Positions 43,006 through 52,221 of a stretch of DNA of 64,000 nucleotides are shown in pieces; position 1 is the first letter of the stretch, and every line of letters starts with the position of its first letter. The stretch spans positions 868,001 to 932,000 of the forward strand of contig NZ_FOUK01000002.1 in assembly GCF_900114845.1 (NCBI RefSeq), in the 5' to 3' direction. The notes beneath the pieces were generated by a model, which was given only the letters and a program-made list of their open reading frames with translations, ran no database searches and had not been told where the DNA came from. The DNA is from Pimelobacter simplex (lineage in GTDB: Bacteria > Actinomycetota > Actinomycetes > Propionibacteriales > Nocardioidaceae). A program made the translations under genes and the position numbers.

Positions 43006-43284
43006 TCAGCGCGCGCCGCCGGCGACCGCCGGCAGGATGACGACCTGGTCGCCGTCGGAGAGCGCGGCCTCGAGGCTGCCGATGAAGCGGACGTCCTCGT
43101 CGTTGATGTAGATGTTCACGAACCGGCGCAGGTCGCCGCCGTCGATGAGGCGGTCCTTGATGCCGGGGTGGTTCGCCTCGAGGGAGTCGATGAGCGCGCT
43201 CAGGTTGGCGCCGTCGGCGTTGACCGCCTTCTCACCACCGGTGTAGGTGCGCAGGATGGTCGGGATCCGGACCTCGATGGCCAT
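43006..43284 (-). CDS. cysO: Sulfur carrier protein CysO (ThiS/MoaD-like)
   Basis: A 92-residue ubiquitin-like sulfur carrier: AIEVRIPTILRTYTGGEKAV at the N-terminus, RFVNIYINDEDVRFIGSLEAALSDGDQVVILPAVAGGAR at the C-terminus. The reactive end is the Gly-Gly pair. Here it is followed by Ala-Arg, so thiocarboxylation needs prior removal of two residues, probably by the JAMM protease encoded one base upstream. MoeZ-type activation is assumed; no moeZ lies in the window. GGAG-type ribosome-binding site upstream. Confidence 0.94.
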   Translation of the reverse strand: MAIEVRIPTILRTYTGGEKAVNADGANLSALIDSLEANHPGIKDRLIDGGDLRRFVNIYINDEDVRFIGSLEAALSDGDQVVILPAVAGGAR

Positions 43285-43285
43285 G

Positions 43286-43732
43286 TCAGCTGCTCTCCTC
43301 TGAAGGGGCGACGGCGTCGACGATGGTGACCTCTTCCTCGGTCACGACGCCGTCGATGATTCTGTAGGACCTGAACTCCACGGGGCCCTCGTTATTCCCG
43401 TGCTCCCGCGTGCTGACCAGCACGTAGTGGGCACCGGGCTCCCCGGCCAGGTTGATGTCGGTCACGCTCGGGTACGCCTCGGTCTCGGAGTGCGAGTGGT
43501 AGATCACCACCGGCTCCTCGTCGCGCTCGTCCATCTCCTTGTAGAGCTGGAGGAGGTCGGTCGAGTCGTACTCGTAGAACGTCGGGCTGCCCGCGGCGTT
43601 GACCATCTCGATGTGCCGCTCGGCGCGGTCGCTCCCGATCGGGCCCACCACCATGCCGCACGCCTCGACGGGGTGGTCCCGCTTGGCGTGCGCGACGAGG
43701 GCGTCGTACGTCGTCCGGTCGATCTGCAGCAC
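43286..43732 (-). CDS. mec: JAMM-domain peptidase Mec (CysO-cysteine peptidase)
   Basis: A zinc peptidase that releases cysteine from the CysO-cysteine adduct. The 148-residue protein has the JAMM motif H-S-H-x7-S-x2-D in YHSHSETEAYPSVTDINLA, with the upstream Glu in HPVEACGMVVG. I chose GTG at 43730-43732 (VLQIDRTTYDAL) because a TACCCT box ends 6 bases before it; a start at 43759 would add nine non-conserved residues. One base separates it from cysO. Confidence 0.93.
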   Translation of the reverse strand: MLQIDRTTYDALVAHAKRDHPVEACGMVVGPIGSDRAERHIEMVNAAGSPTFYEYDSTDLLQLYKEMDERDEEPVVIYHSHSETEAYPSVTDINLAGEPGAHYVLVSTREHGNNEGPVEFRSYRIIDGVVTEEEVTIVDAVAPSEESS

Positions 43733-43738
43733 CGGTCC

Positions 43739-43744
43739 AGGGTA
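43739..43744 (-). promoter_or_regulatory. Putative -10 box of mec-cysO-cysM
   Basis: TACCCT on the minus strand, 6 bases before the GTG at 43732. Confidence 0.45.
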
Positions 43745-43775
43745 GGGCGTCGGCCCCACCCCGGCCGAACCGGGC

Positions 43776-44717
43776 TCACGCCACGGACTTGGCCCGGATC
43801 CGCTCCGCCGTGGGCCACCGGACGTCGCGCACCCAGCCGGCCTTCTCGAGCAGCCAGATGATCCGGGCCGAGGAGTCGAGCTGGAAGCGCTTCACGCCGT
43901 GCCGCGCGGACGTCGGGTCGGCGTGGTGGAGGTTGTGCCACGACTCGCCGCCGGACGGGATCGCCAGCCACCACACGTTGCCCGAGAAGTCGCGGGAGGC
44001 GAACGGCCGCTCCCCCAGCGTGTGGCAGATCGAATTGATCGACCAGGTGACGTGGTGGATCAGGCCGATCCGCACGACGGTGCCCCAGAAGAAGGCGGTG
44101 AGCGCGCCCTGCCACGACCAGGTGAGCAGGAAGCCGAGGACCGGCGGCAGGAAGATCGAGGTGAGCACCCACACCCAGAAGGTGCGCGAGATGCGGACCA
44201 GGTCGCGGTCCTTGGCCAGGTCGGGGGCGTACTTGTCGATCGGGGTCTGCTCGGGGTCGAAGAGCCAGCCGACGTGGGCCCACACGAAGCCCTTGGTGAG
44301 GCCGCGCAGGCTGTTGCCGTAGCGCCACGGCGAGTGCGGGTCGCCGTCCTTGTCGGAGAACTTGTGGTGCTTGCGGTGGTCGGCGACCCAGCGGATCACG
44401 GGCCCCTCGATCGCCATCGAGCCGGCGATGGCGAGGGTGATCTTCACGGCCCGGTTGGGCTTGAACGACTTGTGCGTGAAGAGCCGGTGGAAGCCGACGG
44501 TGATGCCGTGGAGGGTGAGTCCGTACATCACGAAGGTGATCGCGATGTCGCTCCAGCCGAGCCAGCCGCCCCACGCGATCGGGATCGCGGCGAGGATGGC
44601 GAGGAAGGGCACGGCGATGAAGAGGGCCAGGGCGAAGCGCTCCCACGGGCCTTGGTGGTCGGCACCCATGGTGGCCCGGAGGGCCGGGGGCTCGGGGCGG
44701 TCGTCGATCGCGGTCAT
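43776..44717 (-). CDS. Acyl-CoA / fatty-acid desaturase (membrane di-iron)
   Basis: Puts a cis double bond (usually delta-9) into saturated fatty acyl chains. The 313-residue protein has four membrane segments and the three histidine boxes: HGITVGFHRLFTH (HxxxxH), DHRKHHKFSD (HxxHH) and ESWHNLHHADPTSARHG (HxxHH). This is the stearoyl-CoA desaturase-type arrangement, so electrons would come from a separate oxidoreductase. Start ATG at 44717 with GGAG upstream and a TAGGCT -10-like box at 44754-44759, overlapping the end of the response-regulator gene. No oxidoreductase gene lies beside it. Confidence 0.94.
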   Translation of the reverse strand: MTAIDDRPEPPALRATMGADHQGPWERFALALFIAVPFLAILAAIPIAWGGWLGWSDIAITFVMYGLTLHGITVGFHRLFTHKSFKPNRAVKITLAIAGSMAIEGPVIRWVADHRKHHKFSDKDGDPHSPWRYGNSLRGLTKGFVWAHVGWLFDPEQTPIDKYAPDLAKDRDLVRISRTFWVWVLTSIFLPPVLGFLLTWSWQGALTAFFWGTVVRIGLIHHVTWSINSICHTLGERPFASRDFSGNVWWLAIPSGGESWHNLHHADPTSARHGVKRFQLDSSARIIWLLEKAGWVRDVRWPTAERIRAKSVA

Positions 44718-44756
44718 GATGGCTCCAGCTGGGTCGGCGGACTCGCTGGGACCAGC

Positions 44757-45452
44757 CTACGACGTGACGCGGTAGCGACGCTCCGGGCGTCCGGTCCCGC
44801 CGTACTGCAGCCGCACCTCGGCCGTGCCGGCGTCGACGAAGTGCTCCAGGTAGCGCCGCGCCGTGACCCGGGCGAGGCCGAGCTGCTCGGCGGTCTCGGA
44901 GGCGGAGATCTCGCCCGCGCGGCGCGCGGCGGCGAGGACCAGGTCGGCCGTCTCGGCACTGAGCCCCTTCGGCAGCGACGCCGGCAGGCCGCCCGCGCCG
45001 CCGGGACCGCCGGCCCGGGCCGCGCCGAACGCGCGGTCGATCGCCGCCTGGTCGACCTCGGCGCCACCGAGGCTGGCGAGCGTGGCCGCCACCGTGCGCA
45101 GGCGGTCGGCCAGGTCGTCGTACTCGAAGGGCTTGACGAGGTACTGGAGCGCGCCGCCGTGGAGGGCCGCGCGGACGGCGGTCGCGCCGCGCTCGGCGGT
45201 CACCATGACGACCGCGACGTCGTCGCCGCGGCCCCGCAGCCGCTCGAGCACCTCGAGGCCGGTGAGGTCGGGCAGGTGCACGTCGAGGAGGAGCAGGTCG
45301 GGGCGCAGCTCGGCGGTGAGCGCGAGCGCCTCCTCGCCGGTGCGCGCGGTGCCGACGACCTCGAAGCCGTCGGTCTGCTCGACGAAGCGGCCGTGGATGC
45401 GCGCGACCATGAAGTCGTCGTCGACCACGAGCACCCGCAGCACAGTCGTCAC
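44757..45452 (-). CDS. CitB/DcuR-type response regulator
   Basis: A 231-residue regulator. The receiver domain has VVDDDFMVARIHGRFV, phosphoacceptor Asp57 in LLLLDVHLPD, MVTAERG and YLVKPFEYDDL. The C-terminal DNA-binding part LSAETADLVLAAARRAGEISASETAEQLGLARVTARRYLEHFVDAGTAEVRLQYGGTGRPERRYRV matches the winged HTH of CitB/DcuR regulators for C4 and tricarboxylates. Its start overlaps the kinase stop. It is divergent from tctCBA, its probable target. Confidence 0.93.
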   Translation of the reverse strand: MTTVLRVLVVDDDFMVARIHGRFVEQTDGFEVVGTARTGEEALALTAELRPDLLLLDVHLPDLTGLEVLERLRGRGDDVAVVMVTAERGATAVRAALHGGALQYLVKPFEYDDLADRLRTVAATLASLGGAEVDQAAIDRAFGAARAGGPGGAGGLPASLPKGLSAETADLVLAAARRAGEISASETAEQLGLARVTARRYLEHFVDAGTAEVRLQYGGTGRPERRYRVTS

Positions 45453-47143
45453 GGTGCACCATCCTGGCCGAGCACCGGCCGCAGCGGGAGGACCACCCGG
45501 AACTCGGCTCCACCGCCGCCCGCGCGGCCGCTGCCCGGGTCGGCGTCGTCGACGACGACCGTGCCGCCGCGCTGGGTGCAGATCAGCCGGACCAGGGCCA
45601 GCCCGATCCCACGGCCGCCGACGACCCCGGCGTGGTCGTGGTCCTTGGTGGAGAAGCCGCGCACGAAGACGGTGTCGCGCAGCTCGGGCGCGATCCCCGG
45701 CCCGGTGTCGCGCACCCGCAGGTGGACCGCCTCGTCGTCGGCGTGCAGCCAGACCTCGACCGTCGCGTCGCGGTGCCCCGCGCAGGCGTCGACCGCGTTG
45801 TCGACGAGGTTGCCGAGGACGGTCGTCAGGTCGGCACCCAGCCCCGGCTCGAGCGCACCCAGCCGGGAGCCGGGGTCGAGCTCCAGCGTGACGCCGCGCT
45901 CCTCGGCGACGGCGTGCTTGGCCAGCACCAGCGCGGCGACGGCGGGGTCGGCGAGCCGCTTGGCGACGTACTCCTCGATCTCGGCCCGGCGCCGGGTGAG
46001 GGTGCCGACGAGCGCGGCCAGCTCGTCGTACTCCCCCAGCTGGACGAGGCCGGAGATCGTGTGCAGCCGGTTGTCGAACTCGTGGGTCTGCGCGCGGAGG
46101 GTGTCGGTGATGGAGAGGTTCGAGCTGAGCTGGCTCTGCAGCGAGACCAGCTCGGTGCGGTCGCGCAGCGTGGTCACCGTCCCGATGCCCCGCCCGCCGG
46201 ACGACGCCCGCCCGCGGTTGAAGACGACGACCCGGGTGCCCACGAGCGCCAGCGCGTCGCGGACGTCGGCGCCCTCGCCGGTCAGCAGCGCGACGACGTG
46301 GGGGTCGAGGCCGAGGTCGTCGACGTGCCGACCGACGGGATCGGGTCCGGCGTCGAGGCCCAGCGTGGTGCGGGCGGCGTCGTTCATCGCGGTCACCCGG
46401 CCGTCGGTGCCGACCCCGACGACGCCCTCGCGGATCGCGTGGAGCAGGGCCTCGCGGTGGTCGGCGAGGTTGGCGAGCTCGGTGGTGCCCAGGCCCCGGG
46501 TGGAGCGGCGGACGACGCGCGAGACGAACCAGGTGCCGATCAGCCCGAGCAGCGCGCCCAGGCCGAGGAAGAGCCCGAGGTCGGGGGCGGCCGTGGCGAC
46601 CTGGTCGGCCAGGGTGGGGTACTCCACCTCGGCCGTCACGATCGCCAGCAGGGCGCCGTCGGCCTCGGAGATGACGGGCACGTGGGCGGCGACGGCGGGA
46701 TGGCCGTCGGGCGCGACGTCACCGGACCACCCGCGGCCCTCGAGCGCGTCGCTGCTGCCGAGCGCGGCCCGGTCGCCGACCCGGCTCGGGTCGGTCGCCG
46801 CGAGCACCACGCCGTCGACCGACACCACGGTCACCGTCTGCGCACCGCGCGTGGCGATCCCCCACTCGAGGTAGGGCGCGAGCGTCGACGGGATGCCGCC
46901 GGCCGCGGCCTCGCCGTGGCGCACCCGGTCGAGCTCGCCGCGCACGACGGGGAGACCGGCGACGTACTCGGCGGCGTTGCGCATCTGCGCGCCACGCTCC
47001 TCGGCGAAGTCCGCATTGGACTGCCGGATGCTCAGCACGCCGACCGCGACGAGCAGGGTCACGATGACGGTGAGCTGCAGGAGCAGCACCTTCGCCGCGA
47101 GCGTCAGCTCACCGCGCCGCAGGGGCGACCACAACGACCACAA
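45449..47143 (-). CDS. CitA/DcuS-type sensor histidine kinase
   Basis: A 564-residue kinase with two membrane segments (about residues 18-40 and 190-212) around an extracytoplasmic PAS-like carboxylate sensor (YVAGLPVVRGELDRV, VTVVSVDGVVLAATDPSRVGD). A cytosolic PAS (REGVVGVGTDGRVTAMNDAARTTLGL) and an Spo0B-like phosphoacceptor (LRAQTHEFDNRLHTISGLVQLGEYDEL) follow, then HATPase_c (LGNLVDNAVDACAG, GRGIGLALVRLI). Sensing citrate, tricarboxylates or C4-dicarboxylates at the cell surface is the family's role. It is adjacent and divergent to tctCBA. Confidence 0.93.
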   Translation of the reverse strand: MWSLWSPLRRGELTLAAKVLLLQLTVIVTLLVAVGVLSIRQSNADFAEERGAQMRNAAEYVAGLPVVRGELDRVRHGEAAAGGIPSTLAPYLEWGIATRGAQTVTVVSVDGVVLAATDPSRVGDRAALGSSDALEGRGWSGDVAPDGHPAVAAHVPVISEADGALLAIVTAEVEYPTLADQVATAAPDLGLFLGLGALLGLIGTWFVSRVVRRSTRGLGTTELANLADHREALLHAIREGVVGVGTDGRVTAMNDAARTTLGLDAGPDPVGRHVDDLGLDPHVVALLTGEGADVRDALALVGTRVVVFNRGRASSGGRGIGTVTTLRDRTELVSLQSQLSSNLSITDTLRAQTHEFDNRLHTISGLVQLGEYDELAALVGTLTRRRAEIEEYVAKRLADPAVAALVLAKHAVAEERGVTLELDPGSRLGALEPGLGADLTTVLGNLVDNAVDACAGHRDATVEVWLHADDEAVHLRVRDTGPGIAPELRDTVFVRGFSTKDHDHAGVVGGRGIGLALVRLICTQRGGTVVVDDADPGSGRAGGGGAEFRVVLPLRPVLGQDGAP

Positions 47144-47207
47144 CCTCCTCTACGTCCGCAAGCGTGACGACCGCCACAGCCCACCGCCATGCTGGCACGG
47201 ATCGCAC

Positions 47208-47221
47208 GTGACGGCGGTCAC
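47208..47221 (+). promoter_or_regulatory. Candidate operator upstream of tctC
   Basis: GTGAC-GGCG-GTCAC, a perfect five-base inverted repeat, 19 bases upstream of tctC in the divergent gap with the CitA/CitB-type system. It may be the response-regulator site or lie in the mRNA leader. Confidence 0.35.
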
Positions 47222-47240
47222 GACCCGACCCGGAGGTTCC

Positions 47241-48215
47241 ATGCATCGCCTACTGGCGCTCCTCATCGCGCTGGCGCTCACCGTGCTCGCCGCCGGCTGC
47301 GGGGTCACCCGCGGCGCCGACGACCCGGACAACCGGCGCCTGCGGATGTTCATCCCGAACAGCCCCGGCGGCGGCTACGACCTCACCGGTCGCGCCGCGG
47401 CCCGCGCGATGCAGGACAACGAGCTGACCGGCCGCTTCGAGATCCGCAACATCCAGGGTGCCAGCGGCACCGTCGCGATGCAGCGGCTGCTCAACGAGAA
47501 GGGCTCCGACGACCTGATGATGGTGATGGGCCTCGGCGTCGTCGGCGCGGTCTACACCAACAAGTCCGAGGCCACGCCGCTCAAGATGACGCCGATCGCC
47601 CGGCTGGTCGAGGAGCAGGAGGGCATCCTCGTGCCCGCCCACTCCCCCTTCAAGACGCTCGCCGACCTGGTCGAGGCCTGGAAGAAGGACCCCGGCAAGG
47701 TCACCGTCGGCGGCGGCTCCAGCCCCGGCGGTCCCGACCACCTGTTCCCGATGCAGCTCGCCGACACGGTCGGCGTCGCGCCCAAGGACGTCCGCTACAT
47801 CCCCTACGACGGCGGCGGGCCGCTCACCACCGCGCTCCTCGGCGAGAAGATCGACGTCGGCATGTCCGGCCTCGGCGAGTTCGAGTCGCAGATCGAGGAG
47901 GGCAAGCTCCGGGTCCTCGCGGTCTCCGGCGACGAGCGCCTCGACGGCATCGACGCACCGACCCTCACCGAGGCGGGCGTCGACCTGATCTTCACCAACT
48001 GGCGCGGCGTCCTCGCGCCGCCGGACATCTCCGACGCGCAGCGCACCTACCTCACCGACCTCCTCACCGAGATGCACGCCACGAAGGAGTGGAAGGAGGC
48101 GCTGGCCGACAACGGCTGGAGCGACAACTTCGCGACCGGCCAGGAGTTCGAGGACTTCCTCGTCGAGCAGGACGCCCGCGTCGCCGACACCCTCAAGGAG
48201 CTGGGACTCGCATGA
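47241..48215 (+). CDS. tctC: Tripartite tricarboxylate transporter substrate-binding protein TctC
   Basis: A 324-residue lipoprotein that captures a di- or tricarboxylate outside the membrane. The lipobox LAAGC gives Cys20. Family blocks are [70 protein letters not shown] and [29 protein letters not shown]. The ATG has GGAGG 4 bases upstream. Its stop overlaps the tctB start (ATGA). Confidence 0.94.
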   Translation: MHRLLALLIALALTVLAAGCGVTRGADDPDNRRLRMFIPNSPGGGYDLTGRAAARAMQDNELTGRFEIRNIQGASGTVAMQRLLNEKGSDDLMMVMGLGVVGAVYTNKSEATPLKMTPIARLVEEQEGILVPAHSPFKTLADLVEAWKKDPGKVTVGGGSSPGGPDHLFPMQLADTVGVAPKDVRYIPYDGGGPLTTALLGEKIDVGMSGLGEFESQIEEGKLRVLAVSGDERLDGIDAPTLTEAGVDLIFTNWRGVLAPPDISDAQRTYLTDLLTEMHATKEWKEALADNGWSDNFATGQEFEDFLVEQDARVADTLKELGLA

Positions 48216-48742
48216 CCACCACCGACACCAATCCCACCGGGGAGACGCGGGCGAGCGCCACGGTCGTCGACAAGGCCCAGTACGGCCTCGCCGGCTTCCT
48301 CGTGATCGCCGGCGGCTACGTCCTGTACGACGCCTCGACCCTCGACAAGGCGTTCGCCGACCAGCCCGTGCAGCCCTACGCGCTGCCCTACCTCGTCGGC
48401 GCCGCCCTGCTCCTGCTCGGCGTCCTCCTCGCCGTCGCGACCGCCCGCGGCGACAAGCCCGAGGCCGAGGAGGGCGAGGACGTCGACCTCAGCCAGGGCA
48501 CCGACCTGCGCACGATCGGCCTGCTGGTCGCCGTCCTCGTCGCGAACCTGCTGCTCATCGACTGGCTCGGCTGGGCGATCACCGGCGCACTGCTGTTCGC
48601 CGGCACGACGTACGTGCTCGGCAGCCGGACCTGGGTCCGCAATCTCGCGATCGGCGCCGCGCTCTCGTTCGGCAGCTGGTACGGCTTCTACGTCGGGCTG
48701 GGCCTGCCCATCCCCGCCGGCATCCTGGACGGAGTGCTCTGA
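48212..48742 (+). CDS. tctB: Tripartite tricarboxylate transporter small membrane subunit TctB
   Basis: A 176-residue protein with four membrane segments ([75 protein letters not shown]) and an acidic cytosolic loop. It has the usual size of TctB, which aids TctA. Overlaps tctC (ATGA) and shares one base with tctA (TGATG). Confidence 0.92.
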   Translation: MTTTDTNPTGETRASATVVDKAQYGLAGFLVIAGGYVLYDASTLDKAFADQPVQPYALPYLVGAALLLLGVLLAVATARGDKPEAEEGEDVDLSQGTDLRTIGLLVAVLVANLLLIDWLGWAITGALLFAGTTYVLGSRTWVRNLAIGAALSFGSWYGFYVGLGLPIPAGILDGVL

Positions 48743-50268
48743 TGGACCTGCTGCTCGACGGCTTCCAGACCGCCCTCACCCCGGAGAACCTGCTCTTCGC
48801 GCTCATCGGCGTGCTGCTCGGCACCGCCGTCGGCGTGCTGCCCGGCATCGGCCCGGCGATGGCACTGGCGCTGCTGCTGCCGGTGACCTACAGCGTCGGC
48901 GTCGACAGCGCGATCATCATGTTCGCCGGCATCTACTACGGCGGCATGTACGGCGGCTCGACCACCTCGATCCTGCTCAACACACCCGGCGAGTCCTCCT
49001 CGGTGATCACGGCGATCGAGGGCAACAAGATGGCGAAGTCCGGGCGCGCCGCCCAGGCCCTCGCCACGGCCGCGATCGGCTCCTTCGTGGCCGGCACGAT
49101 CGGCACCGTCCTGCTGTGGGTGCTGGTCCCCCGGGTCGCCGACATCGTGGTGACGCTGGGTGCGCCGTCGTACTTCGCGGTGATGGTGCTGGCGTTCTTC
49201 GCGGTCACGATGGTGCTCGGCTCGTCCAAGCTCCGCGGCTTCATCTCGCTCTTCCTCGGCCTGGGCATCGCCCTGGTCGGCACCGCGACCGGCCAGGCCC
49301 GGCTCACCTTCGGCAATGCCCAGCTCGCCGACGGCATCGACGTCGTCGTGGTCGCGGTCGGCATCTTCGCGATCGGCGAGGCGCTCTGGGTCGCCGCCCA
49401 CCTGCGCCGCAAGCCGCTCGAGATCATCCCCGTCGGGCAGCCCTGGATGAGCCGCGACGACTGGAAGCGCTCCTGGAAGCCGTGGCTGCGCGGCACCGCC
49501 TTCGGCTTCCCGTTCGGCGCCGTGCCGGCCGGCGGCGCCGAGGTCCCGACCTTCCTCTCCTACGCGACCGAGCAGAAGCTCTCGAAGCACCCCGAGGAGT
49601 TCGGCAAGGGCGCCATCGAGGGCGTCGCCGGCCCGGAGGCCGCCAACAACGCGTCCGCCGCCGGCACCATGCTCCCCCTGCTCACGCTCGGCCTGCCGAC
49701 CACCGCCACCGCGACGATCATGCTGCTGGCCCTGCAGAGCTACGGGATCCAGCCCGGACCGCAGCTGCTCACCAACGAGCCCGCCCTCGTCTGGGGTCTG
49801 CTCGCCAGCCTGGTCATCGCCAACGCGCTGCTGCTCGTCATCAACCTGCCGATGGCGCCGCTGTGGGCCAAGCTGCTGCAGATCCCGCGGCCGCAGCTCT
49901 ACGCCGGCATCCTGTTCTTCGCCACGCTCGGCGCCTACACCGCGAACTTCGCTCCGTTCGACCTCGCGCTCCTCGTCGCGCTCGGCCTGCTGGGCCTGGC
50001 GATGCGCCGCTTCGGGCTGCCCGTGCTGCCGCTGATCGTCGGCGTCATCCTCGGCCCGGCGCTCGAGCTCCAGCTCACCACCGCGCTGCAGATCTCCGAC
50101 GGAGACGTCAGCACCCTGTGGGGCGAGCCCGTCGCCGTGGCCGTGTACGCCGTGATCGGCCTGATGCTCGTCGCCATGGCCGTCGGCGCGGTCCGCGGCC
50201 GCCGGACGCCTGCCGCCCCCGCCACCCCCACCGAGAACGACGAGACCGAGGAGCTGGTGAACCGATGA
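48742..50268 (+). CDS. tctA: Tripartite tricarboxylate transporter large membrane subunit TctA
   Basis: The 508-residue translocating subunit with about eleven membrane segments. Hallmark sequences are [50 protein letters not shown] and [39 protein letters not shown]. The ion coupled (Na+ or H+) cannot be told. Its ATG reuses the last A of the tctB stop; its own stop overlaps the universal stress protein start. Confidence 0.95.
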   Translation: MDLLLDGFQTALTPENLLFALIGVLLGTAVGVLPGIGPAMALALLLPVTYSVGVDSAIIMFAGIYYGGMYGGSTTSILLNTPGESSSVITAIEGNKMAKSGRAAQALATAAIGSFVAGTIGTVLLWVLVPRVADIVVTLGAPSYFAVMVLAFFAVTMVLGSSKLRGFISLFLGLGIALVGTATGQARLTFGNAQLADGIDVVVVAVGIFAIGEALWVAAHLRRKPLEIIPVGQPWMSRDDWKRSWKPWLRGTAFGFPFGAVPAGGAEVPTFLSYATEQKLSKHPEEFGKGAIEGVAGPEAANNASAAGTMLPLLTLGLPTTATATIMLLALQSYGIQPGPQLLTNEPALVWGLLASLVIANALLLVINLPMAPLWAKLLQIPRPQLYAGILFFATLGAYTANFAPFDLALLVALGLLGLAMRRFGLPVLPLIVGVILGPALELQLTTALQISDGDVSTLWGEPVAVAVYAVIGLMLVAMAVGAVRGRRTPAAPATPTENDETEELVNR

Positions 50269-50660
50269 GCATCGTCGTCGCCTACAGCGCCGATCGCTAC
50301 GGCGAGGCCGCGCTCGACCACGCCGTGGGCCTGGCCCGCAAGGACGGCACCCGCCTGGTGATCGTCAACGCCACCCAGGGCGGCAGCCTCGTCGACCGCC
50401 GCTTCGCGCACGACGCGGACATCGAGGCCGTGCGCGACCGGCTGGTCGCCGAGGGGCTGACCGTCGTCGTTCGTCACGAGGTGGTGCCGGACGTCGCCGA
50501 CGCCGTCGTCGCGGCCGCCGAGGAGGAGCAGGCAACGCTGATCGTCGTCGGCATCCGGCACCGCACGCCCGTCGGCAAGCTGCTGCTGGGCAGCGTGGCG
50601 CAGCGGATCATCCTCGAGGCGCACAGCCCGGTGCTGGCGGTGAAGCCGGCCGCCGAGTAG
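50265..50660 (+). CDS. Universal stress protein (UspA family)
   Basis: A 131-residue single-domain Usp: [23 protein letters not shown] at the N-terminus and [35 protein letters not shown] at the C-terminus. The G-x2-G-x9-G(S/T) ATP-binding pattern is present in variant form. Overlap with tctA (ATGA) makes it the last gene of the carboxylate operon. Usp domains beside transporters may tune transport or sense ATP; that role is inferred. Confidence 0.9.
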   Translation: MSIVVAYSADRYGEAALDHAVGLARKDGTRLVIVNATQGGSLVDRRFAHDADIEAVRDRLVAEGLTVVVRHEVVPDVADAVVAAAEEEQATLIVVGIRHRTPVGKLLLGSVAQRIILEAHSPVLAVKPAAE

Positions 50661-50674
50661 CGGCACCGGCAGGC

Positions 50675-51259
50675 TCAGGACAGCGAGCCGACCAGCGTCT
50701 CCTGCAGGAAGCCCAGCCACTCGTAGATGTGGTGCGCCTGGGCGCGCGGGTCGTCGTCGGGCAGCGAATACCAGTAGTCCTCGTCGCCGTCCTCGACCTC
50801 GAGCCGGGTGCCCAGCGCCAGGCGCAGGTCGGTGAACGACCGCATCCAGACCAGCGCGGTCTCCTGCTCGAGCTCGACGTCGATGGTGAGGTCCTCGTCG
50901 GTGGGCTCCGGCGGCAGGCCGGCCTCGTCGAGGACGTCGATGATCGTGCCGGCGGCGCGGGCCTTGCCGTTGCGGAGGTCGCCCTCGGTGAAGCGGCGGA
51001 ACTCGGCAGCCGCGTCGTCGTCGCAGCGGTAGGCGTTGGGGAAGAGCCGGCGCAGCACCGGGTCCTCGGGCTCGGTGGTGGGCCCGGAGAAGTCGAGGAG
51101 CTTCTCGAGGGGGTCGACCTCCGTGGCGGCGACGGCGGACTCGTCGTGGAGGAGCTCGACGAGCTGGGCGGCGAGCGAGCGCAGCAGGTCGGCCTCGAAG
51201 GCCGAGAAGGTCGCGATGATGCGCTTGCTCCGGCGGTGCCGGACGAATCCAGAGGTCAT
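50675..51259 (-). CDS. DUF2017 protein
   Basis: A 194-residue protein of the DUF2017 family. It begins GFVRHRRSKRIIATFSAFEADLLRSLAAQLVELL and includes LRRLFPNAYRCDDDAAAEFRRFTEGDLRNGKARAAGTIIDVL. In mycobacteria it follows clpS (Rv1332 after Rv1331). Function is unknown; a regulator role has been suggested. It starts 13 bases after clpS and is acidic overall. Confidence 0.9.
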   Translation of the reverse strand: MTSGFVRHRRSKRIIATFSAFEADLLRSLAAQLVELLHDESAVAATEVDPLEKLLDFSGPTTEPEDPVLRRLFPNAYRCDDDAAAEFRRFTEGDLRNGKARAAGTIIDVLDEAGLPPEPTDEDLTIDVELEQETALVWMRSFTDLRLALGTRLEVEDGDEDYWYSLPDDDPRAQAHHIYEWLGFLQETLVGSLS

Positions 51260-51272
51260 GTCGCTGGTGTGC

Positions 51273-51581
51273 CTACTCCGCCTTCGAAAGGGTCGCCCAC
51301 AGGCCGTACTCGTGCATCGCCTGCACGTCGCGCTCCATCTCCTCGCGGGTGCCGCTGCTGACCACGGACTTGCCGTCCTCGTGGACCTCCATCATCAGCT
51401 TCTCGGCCTTCTTCTTGCCGTAGCCGAAGTGCTTCTGGAAGACGAAGGTGACATAGGACATCAGGTTCACGGGGTCGTTCCACACCACCGTCACCCAGGG
51501 GGTGTCGGCGAGCGTGATGTCGTCCGGGGCGAGGTCCTTCTGGACTCCCGGATCGACCTTCTCCGGGCTCGCGGTCGTCAC
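51273..51581 (-). CDS. clpS: ATP-dependent Clp protease adaptor ClpS
   Basis: A 102-residue N-recognin that hands N-degron proteins to ClpC. The fold and the N-degron pocket residues are visible: [70 protein letters not shown]. The start is GTG at 51579-51581. It is the first gene of the broken clpS-to-rdgB series on this strand. Confidence 0.95.
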   Translation of the reverse strand: MTTASPEKVDPGVQKDLAPDDITLADTPWVTVVWNDPVNLMSYVTFVFQKHFGYGKKKAEKLMMEVHEDGKSVVSSGTREEMERDVQAMHEYGLWATLSKAE

Positions 51582-51612
51582 GGTCCCATGGTGTCACAAG
51601 GGTTCGGCGCGG

Positions 51613-52155
51613 CTACGAGCACCACTTGTCGGCCAGCGTGGTGACCACGTTGAAGTTGCGGTTGGTGGCGACCACGCGGAGCGCCTTCTCGGTCTTGTAG
51701 GGGTCGACGCCGCCGGCCTGGTAGCCCGGCCCGAGCAGGAGGTGTGCCGCGCGCTCCCGGACGACGATCGCGTTGACGTCGTCGCTGCGCGCCTCGACCT
51801 CGGCGACGAGCGCAGGGTCGGGGTCGTCCTTGAGCAGGTAGACGTAGTGCCGCTCGAGGTCGGGCCGCGCGGCGCTCAGCTCGCGGGCGTCGTCGGCGAT
51901 CGCGACGAGCTCGGCGGGCGTGTAGACGATGGTCGGGACGGCGAACCCGGCCTGCGCCTCGTAGGCCGCCTCGAGCGCCGCCTCGACCTTGGCCCGCGAG
52001 CGCAGCGGCGTGGTGAGCAGGACGTTGCCCGTGTTGATGTGCGTCTGGACGCCGGTCGCACCGGCCGCCTCGGTCGCGGTGAGGATGTCGGCCTTGGCGA
52101 ACTTGCGGTTCGGCCCGAGGTTGATGGCGCGCAGGAAGGCGACGTAGGTCGGCAT
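51613..52155 (-). CDS. DUF1697 protein
   Basis: A 180-residue protein of the DUF1697 family: MPTYVAFLRAINLGPNRKFAKADILTATEAAGATGVQTHINTGNVLLTT is its signature start. The family is widespread, with an unknown, possibly nucleic-acid-related role. ATG at 52153-52155. It lies 31 bases downstream-strandwise of clpS's start and is divergent from marR. Confidence 0.9.
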   Translation of the reverse strand: MPTYVAFLRAINLGPNRKFAKADILTATEAAGATGVQTHINTGNVLLTTPLRSRAKVEAALEAAYEAQAGFAVPTIVYTPAELVAIADDARELSAARPDLERHYVYLLKDDPDPALVAEVEARSDDVNAIVVRERAAHLLLGPGYQAGGVDPYKTEKALRVVATNRNFNVVTTLADKWCS

Positions 52156-52201
52156 GGCACCAGTGTGGCGTGTGCCACCGACACGTGACATGCATAGGTT
52201 T

Positions 52202-52215
52202 CCAATGTAAATTGG
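52202..52215 (+). promoter_or_regulatory. Candidate MarR operator / -10 region
   Basis: CCAAT-GTAA-ATTGG is a perfect five-base inverted repeat in an AT-rich island, 6 bases before the GTG of marR. The TAAATT inside it (52208-52213) fits the TANNNT -10, so repressor and RNA polymerase would compete. Confidence 0.5.
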
Positions 52216-52221
52216 GCGGAC

